From positions 60,283,805 through 60,347,804 of the forward strand of contig OX123190.2 of the NCBI GenBank assembly GCA_944739405.2: DNA of 64,000 nucleotides, in the 5' to 3' direction. This stretch comes from Euclidia mi (Eukaryota; Arthropoda; Insecta; Lepidoptera; Erebidae). The notes below the pieces were generated by a model. It was not told where the DNA came from. It did no database searches and saw only the letters and a list, made by a program, of their open reading frames with translations. Positions 11,590 through 23,310 of the stretch are shown in pieces (position 1 is the stretch's first letter; each line of letters starts with the position of its first letter). The position numbers were made by a program, and so were the translations under genes.

Positions 11590-13179
11590 GCGAGCTCAAT
11601 AAATCAGTCATTGTTTATTCGATTGTAGCGTGAGGGTGTTGAAGTTATGTTTTTGTTCAAGTAAATAAATTATTCTTTCATATGATCTCAAATACACTAC
11701 GTTTGAATGAAGTGTTTACTTTATGCGAGGGGCCGAACCGGATGCTATGTAAACAATTACGACTTAGTCGAAAAACTTGATTATCGTGATAACAATACGA
11801 GTTTTACCTTGGTTCCTTTTGCTTTGTTATATACCTGGTAATATTATCTTAACAAATATATAAAATTATAGCAATACTTGCTAGAAAAATTATTTAGATA
11901 TTAGCATGTGAAAAAAAATATAATTTCGCTGACTTTGCATTTTTAGCGCGGGGCGTAATTATGGATTAAAAACATCATTGTAAACAAATATTTTAAATAT
12001 ATAAGATACTTTTATGTTTTTATTGTAAATAAACTAATTACTTATGAAGTTACAGCAAAAAAAATAATAAATATTGTGTATTACTTTAATTTAAGAGATT
12101 TTTACAAACAATTGTCGAAAAAAACGGCATTTCTTTTTTATTGAATGTAAATACATATGTATGTTGATAAGGTTACATTTATGCTCTGTGTTATAACACA
12201 AAAAGGTATTTAAAAAAATAAAATACGGAAATAGGCGGCAAATAACAATCAATTCCTTGTTTTATTTTTTAATGTTTAAAATTAAAATGTTTCTTTTAAT
12301 TATATTTATTTCCTCTAAAAGTAAATTAAATAACCTTCCTAACCGTGTATAATACTTATATACCTCCATTAATAAAAAACGACGAGAAAAAGGAGTATGT
12401 CAGAAATATAAAATCGCGCTCAAAAATGGCGGGAAAATATTTCTAATTTTCACTTTATACTGCCCTTGCGTGGACTACATGTATACTATTTGGTGTAATT
12501 TGGTATTATTCAAAAGCTCATTTCATTACGCGTCTATTGATATATAATATAGCGCAATCCGTTAAGTTTTAATAAAACGAACATTAGTTACTTGTGCGCA
12601 GTCTACGGCAGGGACTTTTGTCCCTTGGAGCAAGCAACGGATTTGGAAAAAAGGGTGTTTTGTCCCTTGAAACAACGGAGCGGCTAGAACAGTCTCTTTA
12701 ATTAATATACACCATTATTTTTTAATTATTACAAAAGCTTTAAGGACAGATTAGCGAAGACATTATTATCATATATGTGACGTATGAATTTCATAATATC
12801 TATAAAGAACAAAAACTCACTTAAATCATAGTCATATTTTACAATCCATTCACTAATTCATTGATAATATTCCATTCTGCTCATTTGCATTTTCTTTGTT
12901 GCACTTATGGTGTATGTAGCCTTATACAATAAAATGAAGCAAAACAATAAGTGTAGGTAGTTACATTTTAATTTTCTTAATTCTACCATCTCCTTCATAC
13001 TTCACCTGGGCTTAGGACCGGCAAAATTTACCGTTTTACAAGTAATTAAATACGGAGATATGTAATTTAGAAAGCAAACAAATATCAAAATAAAAGAAGG
13101 TATTCTGGACTAAAAGAAAATATGTAGTAATTTTGGCGTATTTATGAAGTTAGAATCAGCTGCTATTTACAAATTTTAT
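11590..13179. other. Non-coding AT-rich stretch
   Basis: I see no coding sequence with family similarity here. The stretch is AT-rich with many short A and T runs. A short phrase TTTTGTCCCTT occurs twice near 12618 and 12658. Nothing else stands out. Confidence 0.6.
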
Positions 13180-13262
13180 CATCATCATGTCAGCCTAGAA
13201 ACGTCTACTGCTGGACATAGGGCTCCCCTAAGGTTCTCCACACAGACCGATTTTGATCCGCC
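13180..13262 (-). repeat. RTE LINE 3' end, severely 5'-truncated
   Basis: Read on the minus strand, the sequence gives the RTE C-terminal motif GEPYVQQ followed by a stop-interrupted TFLG and a terminal stop, then an (ATG)n-like tail (ATCATCATCA on the plus strand near 13180-13189). The same ending occurs near 16850 and 46480 in this window. Only the last 80 bases of the element were integrated or have survived. Confidence 0.6.
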
Positions 13263-13302
13263 CGCATCAAATTATTATTTACGTAGGTAGGTAGGTAATT
13301 TT

Positions 13303-13740
13303 TACTTACAAGTATTTCAATTGTCCTTCGAAATGTCCACCGCTATTGTCAATACACAGACGGGCAAGTTTAATTAAATTGTTTTCTAACGAGAGACGTA
13401 CGCTTCTGTCTTTTCACTTCGTCATAAGCGTCCAATATGCGCTGTTTTAATTGTTTGACACTAACCGGCTCACTTTTTTACAACCACAAAAAGAAGTCCA
13501 TGGCCGTGAGATCAGGTGAGAATGGAGGCCAAGCTACGGGGCCGCCTCGACCGATCCACTGGCTTCCAAACTTTTCCCTGTACAAACGCACAGCTGCACT
13601 CGCGTTTTATCCACTCAAAAAGTACGCACAAAGCATAGCTACATACTCTCGTGATGTGAACTGATAAGCCATCGAAAAAACGATGCGCCCACTTCCGGTT
13701 ACAATTTAGCACTGTTTGTCGCATCGGGGCGCGGCGCGGG
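13303..13740 (-). pseudogene. IS630/Tc1-mariner-like transposase relic, internally deleted
   Basis: On the minus strand an N-terminal helix-turn-helix-like segment (YVAMLCAYFLSG, then a stop, then NASAAVRLYREKF) runs directly into a C-terminal catalytic segment (WIGRGGPVAWPPFSPDLTA, then MDFFLW). In full-length relatives these two parts are separated by about 200 residues holding the first two catalytic acids, so an internal deletion joins them near 13575. A further frame change lies before the C-terminal SGGHFEGQLKYL, which ends at TAA 13308-13306. Two stops and the deletion make it non-functional. Terminal inverted repeats were not found. Confidence 0.6.
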
Positions 13741-14039
13741 CGTAGAGGGACAGGGGGGAATTTATCGATGGAGTAGTTTACTACTACTACTAATTTACTG
13801 CTTATAGTTTTAGTTATGCATTTACCAATGATTACGTATTTTTGTGGACAGTTTTGAGACAGTGGGACTTAGTATTTTTAATTTTTACCTACACAAATAT
13901 GATCAGTTAAAGATACTTAAAGCCCTGTTAATTTTTTTGTATTAATTAAAAATAGTAAAGTAATTTTCGGTTCGGCAAATGGTGGCATATAATGGCCACA
14001 AATACTATTTATGTTAATAATCTGGCCACAACTATTCTT

Positions 14040-14300
14040 CTCCATCATAGATGCAATCGCAAAACTCTCAAAGTTTCAGATCGTCATCCTTAGAAACGTC
14101 ACACTTGCAGGGTATGAGTTGTCCTTCGACATCACTCAATTGGCTCAATTTGATGAGAATTTCATCAACTATATCTTCAGTAGGTTGGAAGCTAATCGCA
14201 ATAATTCCAATCTTTACTAGATCTTCAGCTATCTGGGCACTAATACCGTGTGCAGCACCGGTTACAACGGCGACCTTCTTTTCCAATAGACCATTTTAGG
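14040..14300 (-). pseudogene. Short-chain dehydrogenase/reductase N-terminal fragment
   Basis: The minus-strand frame starting near 14286 reads KVAVVTGAAHGIS followed by AQIAEDLVKIG, and later CDVSKDDDL. That is the first beta-alpha-beta unit of a classical SDR with its NAD(P)-binding TGxxxGIG motif; here the last glycine is replaced by serine. The likely ATG (near 14297) is one base out of frame with this segment. Shortly after KDDDLKL a stop appears, while an adjacent frame continues. The rest of the enzyme, including the YxxxK active site, is absent. The closest family in insects would be the farnesol-dehydrogenase-like SDRs. This is a pseudogene or a stranded exon copy, and the only host-like coding sequence I recognise in the window. 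Confidence 0.6.
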
Positions 14301-14444
14301 AATTTATAAGCTATACGGATTTACAGCTTCTTACCAACTATTTGAAGATTATATACCTCTGTATACCTGTATTTTTTAAACTTTGTGATATTCGAACAAT
14401 ACCACAGGATTATATCACAGAGGAAGTACATCTGATAACCGCTT

Positions 14445-14520
14445 GACCGCGCACAAGTGACTATTCTCCCTTTTTCGAAATTCCGTAGACCGCGCATAAG
14501 TGACTATTTTCCCTTTTTGG
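14445..14520. repeat. Short direct duplication, 43-bp period
   Basis: The phrase GACCGCGCACAAGTGACTAT followed by a pyrimidine run starts at 14445 and recurs with two changes at 14488. Both copies end in CCCTTTTT. The repeat is too short to assign to a family. Confidence 0.5.
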
Positions 14521-14529
14521 TTACAGCGC

Positions 14530-15394
14530 TATATTAGGTCTGATTTTTTTGTTTCTTTCTATTACGTAATGTTTTAAAACCTTTTTCTCTGTTCTATTCA
14601 AATCATTGAACATTTCTTCATGCTAAAAATACGTAGCGAGTCTTAAAATCGTTAACCCGGAACGAAAAAATAATGTCAAATGCCATTCTTTATTTCGCGC
14701 GCTCTGTGATTACGTGCTAATCGTATGCGTGTAATTAAATATTTTTATACTATGATACATGTTTTTTTTAATTTAATTCGGTGTAGATAGAATCCCTCTA
14801 CAGTGAAAACTCATAAAATATGTATGTCATCGATTTACTTTTTAAAATAATCCTGTTTAAAATACACAAAATGTTTTTTTTCAACGATAGTCAATGTTCG
14901 CTGCTAAGTATAATAAATTAGAAACTAAATATCAACAAAGAATTCATACGACTTGAACCAGACATTCATAAGGTTGAAGAAAAACATCACTTCAACTTAC
15001 TCATGTTACCGACTTATCAACAATAAATGTTTATGTTAGCGCGCCCATCTGGCGAGCGGCGGCGCGACATTTTGTTTAGAACGTGAGCGGTCGAGCGAAT
15101 TCGGCGAATTGGCGCTAGCGGTCAAGCGGATAGTATTAAATTGCACAGTTGCGTGAGTAGAAATATTATTTTGTCAAAAACCATAATCTAGTGCCTCAGT
15201 TGGGAAAGCACAAACATCCGGAAATTTATATTTAATAGCAAGACATTCAGTTAGTATTTTGCATCAATATCTCAAACGATTCTTTTTTCTTCGTTTGCTG
15301 TAAATATTTTTTCATACATTTTAGATACCAAACATCAGACCTACATAAGCACATACGTTTTCTATGAAATGCACAGTCGCAGCGCTTTATATCA
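14530..15394. other. Non-coding stretch with a small GC-rich patch
   Basis: Mostly AT-rich sequence without coding similarity. The exception is a GC-rich, CpG-rich patch near 15040-15135 (GCGCCCATCTGGCGAGCGGC onward). It could be a promoter fragment or the end of an unidentified repeat; nothing in the sequence decides between these. Confidence 0.4.
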
Positions 15395-15640
15395 TAGAAC
15401 TAGCTGTCGCGTGCGACTCCGTTCGTGTGGAAGTTGAAAATAAAATTCGCTTGTATTGGTTATAGCGTGATGATATATAGCCTATAGCCTTCCTCAATAA
15501 ATAAGCTATTTCAAATTGAAAGAATTTTCAAATCGGACCATTAGTTCTAGAGATTAGCGCGTTCAACCAAACAAACAAATAAACAAACACACTAAACTTC
15601 AGCTTTATATATTAGTATATCTATAGATACCTTACCGTGC
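15395..15640 (-). repeat. Lepidopteran-type interspersed repeat
   Basis: It opens with CTAGCTGTCGCGTGCGACTC and contains CCTATAGCCTTCCTCAATAA, the AAATCGGACCATTAGTTCTA region, an AAACAAACAAA run and a final TTTATATATTAGTATAT. I recognise these as parts of a short repeat very frequent in moth and butterfly genomes. It is non-coding. The orientation given assumes that the GCTAGT end is the 3' end, as in the related piece at 31640-31765. The class (SINE-like or other) is uncertain. Confidence 0.5.
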
Positions 15641-16444
15641 TTACCGTGTTACTTAACATCGGGCCACATTGAAAACAAATTTTGCTATTATAAGGGTCTC
15701 ATCAGCTTCCTACAGAAATATGGCGGCGGTTGGCAAAATTGTCTTTGCCCTACTAAGAAGTACAAATTAAATTTACATGGATTTTTTACACATACACAAA
15801 TTAAATTTTCATGGATTTTTCAGACTAAAGGGCTCACATCTTTCGAAAAGCGTTTGAGTCATCCAATGACTCAGGGTAGGTTTATTTTTATCTTTCCCTT
15901 AATTAAAACTTCCTAAGATCAAATTTCCAAATAAAGCCCAACTCCTCTCCATATCAATTTACTAGACCCGTAACAGATGTTACACTACTAGCTACGTATT
16001 CATTACAATAAAAGCAAAAATAATACATAACAAACATTATGTATCATATTGACCCTTTATATAAACATAGGGTAGGTACACCTATTTAATAATACTTACT
16101 TATTCGAAACGACAAATGACATCCAATAATTTTTCAGCCGTCACTCGGCAAGTATATTTTACCAATAATATCGTATTGGGTGTAATGGAATGGACATGAA
16201 TCTATTTGGCTATTGGATGAGACGGGAAATGAGCCACTCTCTCACAGGTTATTGCATCTACGCCATTGATTTCGACCGATGTTTCATTTACTTTTATTCC
16301 AAGTATTGTAGGCAGTAAATACATGATTTGTGAACCTAATGGTGAACAATGATTTTGACTCGTAAATTTTGTCTTAAACAATCTCTGGGCCGCAATGTTT
16401 AGGACGTACATAAGTTGGTCAGACTAGCTATATACCATATAGAG
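15641..16444. other. Non-coding stretch with one unassigned minus-strand open frame
   Basis: The only notable feature is a minus-strand frame from 16411 to 16202 (69 codons) ending in a stop at 16202-16204. It is preceded by a possible acceptor (TATATAGCTAG near 16422-16432). I do not recognise the protein; it has no obvious motif. It could be a stranded last exon or chance. The rest is AT-rich without signals. Confidence 0.3.
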
Positions 16445-16509
16445 CAGCGGTCGGCAACCTTTTGGTAGGCAAGGGCCACAAGGAGACAAAATAAACTAAA
16501 GGCGGGCCG

Positions 16510-16845
16510 CACTTTTGGTAATAACTAGACAGCATTTTTACAAGTCCTGCAGCAATTCTGCCACTGAATCATCAGCAAAGCGGAGATCTTCTCTAGCGTT
16601 GGTGAAGAGTTTCGAGGATATATGTTGTGTCACTTTGTGCTATCTCTTGAAAATATTGGATGGCTTTTTTGTTGTTCAGGGCTCGTACAGAAATTATTGA
16701 CATTTGGTTCTCTTAACACCTTCACATATTTTCAATACACATGGCTGTGCTGAGACAACTACAGTGCAGCCTAGATTTCGATGGAGTCAAAAGCTTTTTC
16801 AGCATCCACAAAAGCCAGATGAAAAAGCTTCTCTGCCTCATCACA
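16510..16845 (-). pseudogene. RTE LINE RT fragment
   Basis: On the minus strand the motif LAFVDAEKAFDSIE (about 16830-16770) corresponds to the palm region of an RTE reverse transcriptase. It is followed by stop-rich sequence and an ADD-like remnant near 16570. It sits just downstream of the tail of the longer RTE copy, in the same orientation, and is probably a separate fragment. It is heavily decayed. Confidence 0.5.
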
Positions 16846-19640
16846 CACACATCATATCAGCCTGTTGCAGTCCATTGCTGGACGTAAGCTTTCTGCAGGG
16901 TACGCCACAAGACCTGATCTTGCGTTGTCGCCATCCAGCCACTACCAGCTACCTTCCTCAAGTCGTTAGTCCATCTGGTGGGAAAGCGTCCAACACTATG
17001 CTTGTCGAGAAGTAGTCAGCACTCGAGAACCTGCCTACTTCACCGCCCATTCGTTCTGTGACAGATGTGGTCACCTGCCACTTCAGTTTGCTATTCCTCT
17101 GAATTATGTGAATAGAGTAGACTTTTGCTGAAAAATCTCGTTCCGGAATTTGTTCCTCAACGAGATCCCCAGCATTGACCGGTCCATAGCTCTTTGAGTG
17201 ACATGTAGTCGGTGGGCTAGCTTTACCGTCATGTTCGTGGAACATCAGCTCAACTCAGCTCTTTACGTCATGACTGGCAGCGAACATTGGCAATACCAAG
17301 GTATTCAACCGAACACCTTGGTCTTTAGGCATTGAGGCAAATATGACTCGAAGATATGAAGCAGCTTCCCAAATGCTATCCAGCCCAGCTGCACTCTTCT
17401 GATGAATTCACTCTCAAAGTTGTCTCTACCTAGCTACAACTTTTGCCCCAGGTATACTTATACATACTTCTGGCAAACTTCGAGGGCTACACCTTCGATA
17501 TAAATTGATTCAAAGACGATTTGTTCATTCATCATGAGCTGAATCTTCGCTAGATTTATCCCGAGTCCAACACGTCTTCAGGCAGTTTTGAGATTGGGCA
17601 GCATTTTGTGCTAATCTTGCAGCGATTCTGCCATAATTACCAAGGCATCGGCAAAGCGGAGATGCGTAAGATACTACACATAGACATTGATTCCCATTCC
17701 ATACCACAGCTGTGTTTTGACGAGATCCTCCAGCGCGTTGGTGAAGAGTTTCGAGGATATAACATCACCTTAAGAATATATCACCCTCACCCTAACATCA
17801 CCCTGTCTTACACCACGAGGCATCTGGATGGGTCTTGTTTCGTAATTTTGGACTTGAATGGACATTGTTGCCATTTGGTAGAAGCTCCTCAGCACCTTCA
17901 CTTATCTTCGATCGACTTGGTAGCGCTGCAAAGACTCCAGAACAGCCCAAGTTTTGATGAAGTTGAAGAGACGTAGAAGACTTTTTCGTAGTCCTCAAAG
18001 GGCAGACACATTGGCCGTTGGTACTCTTCTGATTTCTGGGTAAACTGCCGACAGAACGAACTTTACGAAACCCAATCTACTTCGACGGCTGGGAGTCGTT
18101 AAATCTTGATGCCCGACGATTCGTGACTACTGTTGAAACACACAATTGCTTATAAATGTGGCTCAATGGTATGATCTGCCGAAAGTTTTATCTCCTTTTC
18201 TGAAAAAAAAAAACGCCACAATACATCTGCTCCATGCCTTTGAGTTTTTAGTCCCATTTATTATTACAGAAGTAAATAGCCTTCTAAGCTCCTCAAGTAG
18301 AGGTTTTTTTTCAGCCTTTAGGAGCTAAGAGGCCACTCCATCTTCCTCGTGCTCCTTACTATTATTCAGTGTCTAAGACGCTTAGTCGCTTTGATTTCAT
18401 CGACATCTACGTCAGGAAAAGCCTCCGTATAGTGGCCGGTAAGTGGGACTCTAGGATCGATCGTGTTTGGTGCAGGCTTCGCTGTATGATTGGCATACTG
18501 ATTGCCATAGAAGTCTTCAACTTTAGCGAGGATTTCTAGGACTGTTAACACGGTATTACCCTTCGAGATAGTCAGCTTTATCAGGTGACCCCTTCCCAGT
18601 CTTTTGGAGAAGACTTTTGACCACGATTTTGCTCATCGCTTTCTGTACGAGGTGAGTATTCCAGCTACTAAGGTCACGCTTTACTAAGATTCGGAAAGCC
18701 TCCGGTGCTTCCCGTCACATCACATCAGTTTCAGAGTCTCGCTTGAAAGTTTAGAAAATGCCGCATTCCCAGTTCCTGTACTACCCCGATCATGCCGTTC
18801 AGGTCCCCATCAACATTTTCACATTTGCTGCATTAGAGACCCCTGCTAGGGATCTCTAGTGCAGCAAATCTGTTTTACAGTTTTAGTTAAAACTGTTTAC
18901 CATGTCCCGCTATCGGGACAGTTGGACTACATAAGAACAGACCTCATCATGCTTGAAATAGATATTTAGAGTGCCTCTTATAAGTCGGTGGTCGCTGCCA
19001 GTATTGAACCTATTGATCACTGAGACATCTCTATATATATGCTTCTTATCCGTCATGATGAAGTCAATCTTGTTCTTTGTGCAGCAATAGTAACAATCCC
19101 TGCGTACTGAGGAATTTGAACAACATTTATCCCCTAGTTTTCTGCTCCCATAAGCATATGGACCCAAACACGATTCGCCGCGCTCGTACCTTTGCGTTGA
19201 GGTCAACCATAAAAACAGTGAAATGTGTATTGTTGGGCTCCCTCCCTGAAGTAGAATAGAGGCCTGATGCAAAGGTTATCGTGTTCTCCCCTTCTCTTTG
19301 GACTTCTGATAGACTCAGTACATGTTCTGACTCTATCTTGGCTTCGTATCTTGTCCTATTCTATTATTCTACCTCAAGAATGTGGAGGCTTTCTTCAAGC
19401 CGTAAATTACGTCCATTGTATGTAGCCAGGGTCAATTGGTGTTGGGATCTCTCCGTAGTCCGGGGATTCTTAGCACCTCCTACTCTGCCACGACCAAGGC
19501 CGCTGCTGTGACTTGGAACTGTAAGGCGGCCCGGAACTAGGGGCTGTTTCTTTAAGGGGGAGTTTCGATCCATAGTCCCATATCACGCTGGGAAGGGGTG
19601 TTGACAACCGCAGTATGCTGAGTGGTACTTACACAGGGAA
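16846..19640 (-). pseudogene. Decayed RTE LINE inside the hAT element
   Basis: From right to left on the minus strand I find the endonuclease start (LATYNGRNLRLEESLHILEVE, 19434-19372), the TKNKIDFIMTDKKHIYRD and TGSDHRLIRGTL motifs (about 19080-18975), the linker VDVDEIKA (18400), RGVRQGDV and SSKLFTNALEDLV (17830-17720), an FADALVIMAESLQD remnant of the FADD box (17660-17610) and the C-terminal DLRKVAGSGWM and YVQQWTATG motifs (16960-16860). Stops and frame changes occur throughout. The family matches the 3' fragment at 45586-46502. The element is close to full length but long dead. Confidence 0.65.
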
Positions 19641-20071
19641 AGCTAAAGCTTGGAAAACTCTGCCTGGAAAACTTAGCTGTAAAGTTCAGCTCTAAGCTCG
19701 CCGGTGTCTGGTTGAGGCGTCAGGGCATGCGAGACATACATATTACCACTATTCGAGGTAGTCAGCTTTGTCGGCTCTTGCCCAGTAACTTCGACTCTTT
19801 ATTTTGCCTAATCGCCCTTATACAAAAATAGTGTTCCAGCTTCGGAGGTTACGCTTCTAGTTCCAGATCTTTTTGTAGCATGTATAAGGAGCGAATTTGT
19901 AGGGTCTTAGAAGGCTGTCTGATGTTTTTCATTAAAATCGAGTTGTGCTATTTTAAGCCATAGGGCGTTTTAGTTCGATTTATAAGACATTTTTTACAAA
20001 ACTTTCGCGGGCCGCAAGTAGGACCCTCGCGGGCCACATATGGCCCGCGGGCCACGTGTTGCCGACCGCTG

Positions 20072-22059
20072 AATTATAGATTATCAGCACAAAATAAAAA
20101 TGAACCCATCTTTTACCGCTCATTATACAGAAAACATACAAATTTAAATCCTATTAAACGGCGAATAGTTTTACGTAAACAGTAAAAGATAGCTGGTTAC
20201 AAACATCTTTTATTTAAAAAACGGGAGGCCTGCAGACTATCACATTACCTCCTCCTAACTTCATATTAATTTGCAAGTTATCGTTTTGTAAGAAGGGGAA
20301 AACACAGTTGGCCTCCAATACTAAAATGGATAAACCTTTCTGTATCGTATATACCTGCCCACTTTTAAAGAATTTCATAGATTCTACTAAAAGTCTATTA
20401 TAGGAAAGAAATATAATAAATGATTATTTTGATTTGTATGACGGCAGTAACCCTATTGATTTGGGTGTTATTTTAGCATATCAGAAAAATAAAAAGTCAT
20501 AAATAATCCCACGTTAGTCACTAACCACAAAAAACACATTTACCAATTTCCCTTACCTTTCACATAACATAAAAATTTACTCATATCCATTTACGTCACT
20601 GCCAAAAACCGTCCATTGTTCATGCTACAATAGCGTTTACGGGTAAATCTGTAGATCGACGTAAAATAGATTGATCGCGATTTATCGGCATTTTTGCGAG
20701 CTATAGAAAAACGCCCAATCAGTTGGGTGCTCTATTATGTCATACGGGTAATAGGAAAAGCGTGAACGTATTACTTCAGTGAATAGATGCACTTGGAGGA
20801 AATAGCGCGATCTCTCACGGTAGATTGGTTGCGAGTCGCACGGATTCTCGATTTTCACATAAAGTTAGGCGAGAACGGGGCGTGGTTTAAAAGTTATTTT
20901 GCAAAAGCGAAATTGCATTAGAACTGAAATTGGTTAGTATTAAAAATAAAAATACATTAAAGTTTGGCAATGTATAAACGTTATGACAAAGAGTTGGTGG
21001 AGTATTGTAAAAGAAATATGTTAAAGTTATACATTAGTATAGTCCACATATAAAATTAAGCAAAGTCACAGTTCTCTACAATATTATGAGGTTACCGCCC
21101 GTAAACGCTAACGAAACAGAGTTCATACAAGCTGAAAAAAGTACTTAGTAGTTCTTACGTACTTAGCTATAACTTCTGTAATTTAATGTTGAATTTGTAG
21201 CTTAAATTCGAGTATAGAAAGTTTGTACTCTTAGAGGCTTATACTCAGTGGACAATCAGTACTGCAGACTGATAAAGATGATGATGAGTTGGCATTCAGA
21301 GATACATACGTATCCTAGAAATCTGCGAATTCTAGATCACCTCTTCTTCAAGCATGATGTGTAAAATACCAGAAGTTGAATGAGTCATGAACATATAACA
21401 AATCATATAAGTGAACCTACTTTTAATTTAAAGTATAATGCTCAATAACATTCTCATTAATCTAATACACAACACATAACTATACGGTCACTATAAAAGC
21501 AATAACAAATGGTGTAACGAATGAACGTCTGCTATAAATGCAGTCTCCTAACGGTCTACTGACCCCACTATAATTTCCACTCACAATGTTATCAAATGAA
21601 CCCGCTACTGCTCGTAAACTAAGCAATACATTTTATTGTAATAAGCTTGAGGAAACGCTAATTTCTTTTGACCATTTTATTTATTGAGATCTGCAGATAA
21701 ATACATTCAAGGTGTATTATAAATTTTAGTGCTAATTCTCATTTACAAATCGTAATTAAGTAATTAAAACTCTTTAGATTAATAATAAACCTGTATTTAG
21801 ATATTTAATTAATATCGATAACCTCATTGGCAGTAGATACGTATTTATAATAGTTGCTATAACACTAAACTATAAAAGCATAATATTAATATTATTAGTA
21901 CCAACTACCTAGTATTTTGAATCTAGTGTGCCGACAAGAAAATAAAACTTTCGTTTTCTTCTATGTTTAGTTTGTTTATTCTCACAAGCGCGTAAACAGA
22001 ATCGAGGGTAAGTACAGAATCTTAACTATTAGGTATTACAACCATGATGATTATCATGA
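20072..22059. other. Non-coding stretch
   Basis: No coding similarity was found. A 13-bp inverted pair, TAGCGTTTACGGG at 20631-20643 and its complement at 21098-21110, flanks 480 bp and may mark a small non-autonomous element. The remainder is AT-rich and unremarkable. Confidence 0.5.
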
Positions 22060-22201
22060 TATTCAGCAGTGATAGCCTAGTGGAGATACCAACAGACTGC
22101 CATGCAGAGGCTAGTAAAGTATTATATTATCTGTGGTATCGGGTTCGAATCCACGGCGCGCACCACTGACTTTTCGGAGTTATGTTCATATTAAATAGTT
22201 A
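22060..22201 (+). repeat. tRNA-derived SINE-like repeat, 5' part
   Basis: The sequence has an A-box-like TAGCCTAGTGG near 22075 and a canonical B box GGTTCGAATCC at 22142-22152. These are internal RNA polymerase III promoter elements at tRNA-like spacing. It continues with GCGCACCACTGACTTTTCGG and AGTTATG, a phrase I associate with a common lepidopteran repeat. The sequence is interrupted at a TA by the DNA transposon that follows, and its continuation is probably at 23311. Confidence 0.55.
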
Positions 22202-23310
22202 CAGTACTCGCCAAACTTTATGGCCGCTCCGAACCTAGCCGCATTACGCTGCGCAGAACACAAAATCAGGTATCAGCGGGACGTACGCGGGGCGTGGAGG
22301 CAGGGCACACCCGCGCGCGCTGTCTTCCACCTGTTAGCGTCCTCGCCTCCCGCGCGTTAGTGTGAGTGCTACGTTCGTACACGAATCACATATTCGCTGA
22401 GCTCTGACAGTATCGTCGCGTTCAGAATAGGGTTACTTCTTCGTTGTTTCTCGTTGCTATCGTTATTGTTTCTTGTTGTTATTTGTACTGATATATAGTT
22501 ACCATTTTCATGCCTCGCGGTTGTTTTAATGTTTTACGTCGCCAAACACGGAAAATGGTGTTTGACGTATTAACGTTTATGAACAAGGAAGCTGAGGAAG
22601 GCCTTCAGTATAACTTGAAGTCAGTCCAAAAGTGGACTGCAGCAGCTACAGGTGTGTCTGTTGGGCCTTTCACCTAACCATCCCGATCTTAACTCAATAG
22701 AAATGGCTTGGACAGCAATAAAAGGCTACTTAGCTAAGAACAATGTTACCGGGAATATTAATAATGTCCTGAAACTTGTGGAGGCGAAGGTCAATGCAAT
22801 GGGTGAACATGAATGATTTGTGTTATGTGAAAAAGTTAGACGCATTGAGGAGGAAAATAAAAAGAGCGATGTTGTGATAGATGACTTCACCGATCAATTT
22901 ATCATACACGTGAGCGAAAATGAATCAGAGGAAGAGGATGGAGATTCCGAAGTAAGTGAAAAAAGTGACGAAGAAAGTTCTTCAGATGAGGTACCTTCTA
23001 CGAGTATGGAAGATGTTTTTATGGGAGGTGTAGCCCCATTACAAATAAATATTAAAAAAAAATGTTTTGTCGTAACCAATGTGTTTTTTTATTTAGAAGT
23101 CCCTTCACCTAACTGAATTTACATTAATCGAATTTGATGAATGTGTAATTAAACAATGTAATAAAGCTATTCTAACAACGTAACTGGAGATTTTAATTTT
23201 CGATAATTACAAATTTTTATCTTGGTTATGAAATGTCCACCCGACTGGACCATGCGCAAGTTCGTACCGATGGCTACATTCAGAGCGGCCATAAAGATTG
23301 GCGGGTACTG
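22202..23310 (+). mobile_element. Tc1/mariner-like DNA transposon, internally deleted
   Basis: Terminal inverted repeats of about 39 bp (22202-22240 and 23272-23310) match at 34 positions. Each starts with CAGTAC and is flanked by TA on both sides, the target duplication of Tc1/mariner elements. The 1.1-kb element holds the two ends of a transposase gene but not its centre. It sits inside a tRNA-like repeat. Confidence 0.8.
22510..23116 (+). pseudogene. Tc1/mariner transposase, N- and C-terminal remnants
   Basis: An ATG at 22510 opens an N-terminal DNA-binding segment (MPRGCFNVLRRQTRKMVFDV, later VQKWTAAATGVS) that ends near 22660. Directly after it comes the C-terminal catalytic part, YHPDLNSIEMAWTAIKGYLA, which carries the last acid of the DDE triad. 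An acidic tail rich in glutamate, aspartate and serine follows, ending at 23116. The joint is out of frame and roughly 200 central residues are missing. A TGA at 22814-22816 replaces what is probably a tryptophan codon. The gene cannot make transposase, but an element with intact ends could be moved in trans. Confidence 0.65.

Larger units (their letters stand above)
16445..20071. mobile_element. hAT-type DNA transposon shell with nested RTE LINE
   Basis: The left end begins CAGCGGTCGGCAAC at 16445 and the right end finishes with its exact reverse complement at 20058-20071, giving a 14-bp perfect terminal inverted repeat of the hAT form (CAGNGGTNNNCAAC). Sub-terminal sequence on both sides is rich in GGGCCGC/GCGGGCC motifs, also usual in hAT elements. 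I could not find a clean 8-bp target duplication (ATATAGAG versus AATTATAG). No hAT transposase coding remains. The interior from about 16510 to 19640 is occupied by minus-strand RTE sequence, so the original element was probably a non-autonomous copy of under 1 kb. Confidence 0.65.

Noticed and set aside
16202..16411. Minus-strand 69-codon frame as the C-terminus of the dehydrogenase at 14.2 kb
   Set aside because: It lies upstream of the N-terminal fragment on that strand, so the order is wrong, and it lacks SDR C-terminal motifs.
22060..22201. Functional tRNA gene
   Set aside because: The B box is good, but the A box and the stem pairings do not make a cloverleaf, and the sequence continues as a repeat.
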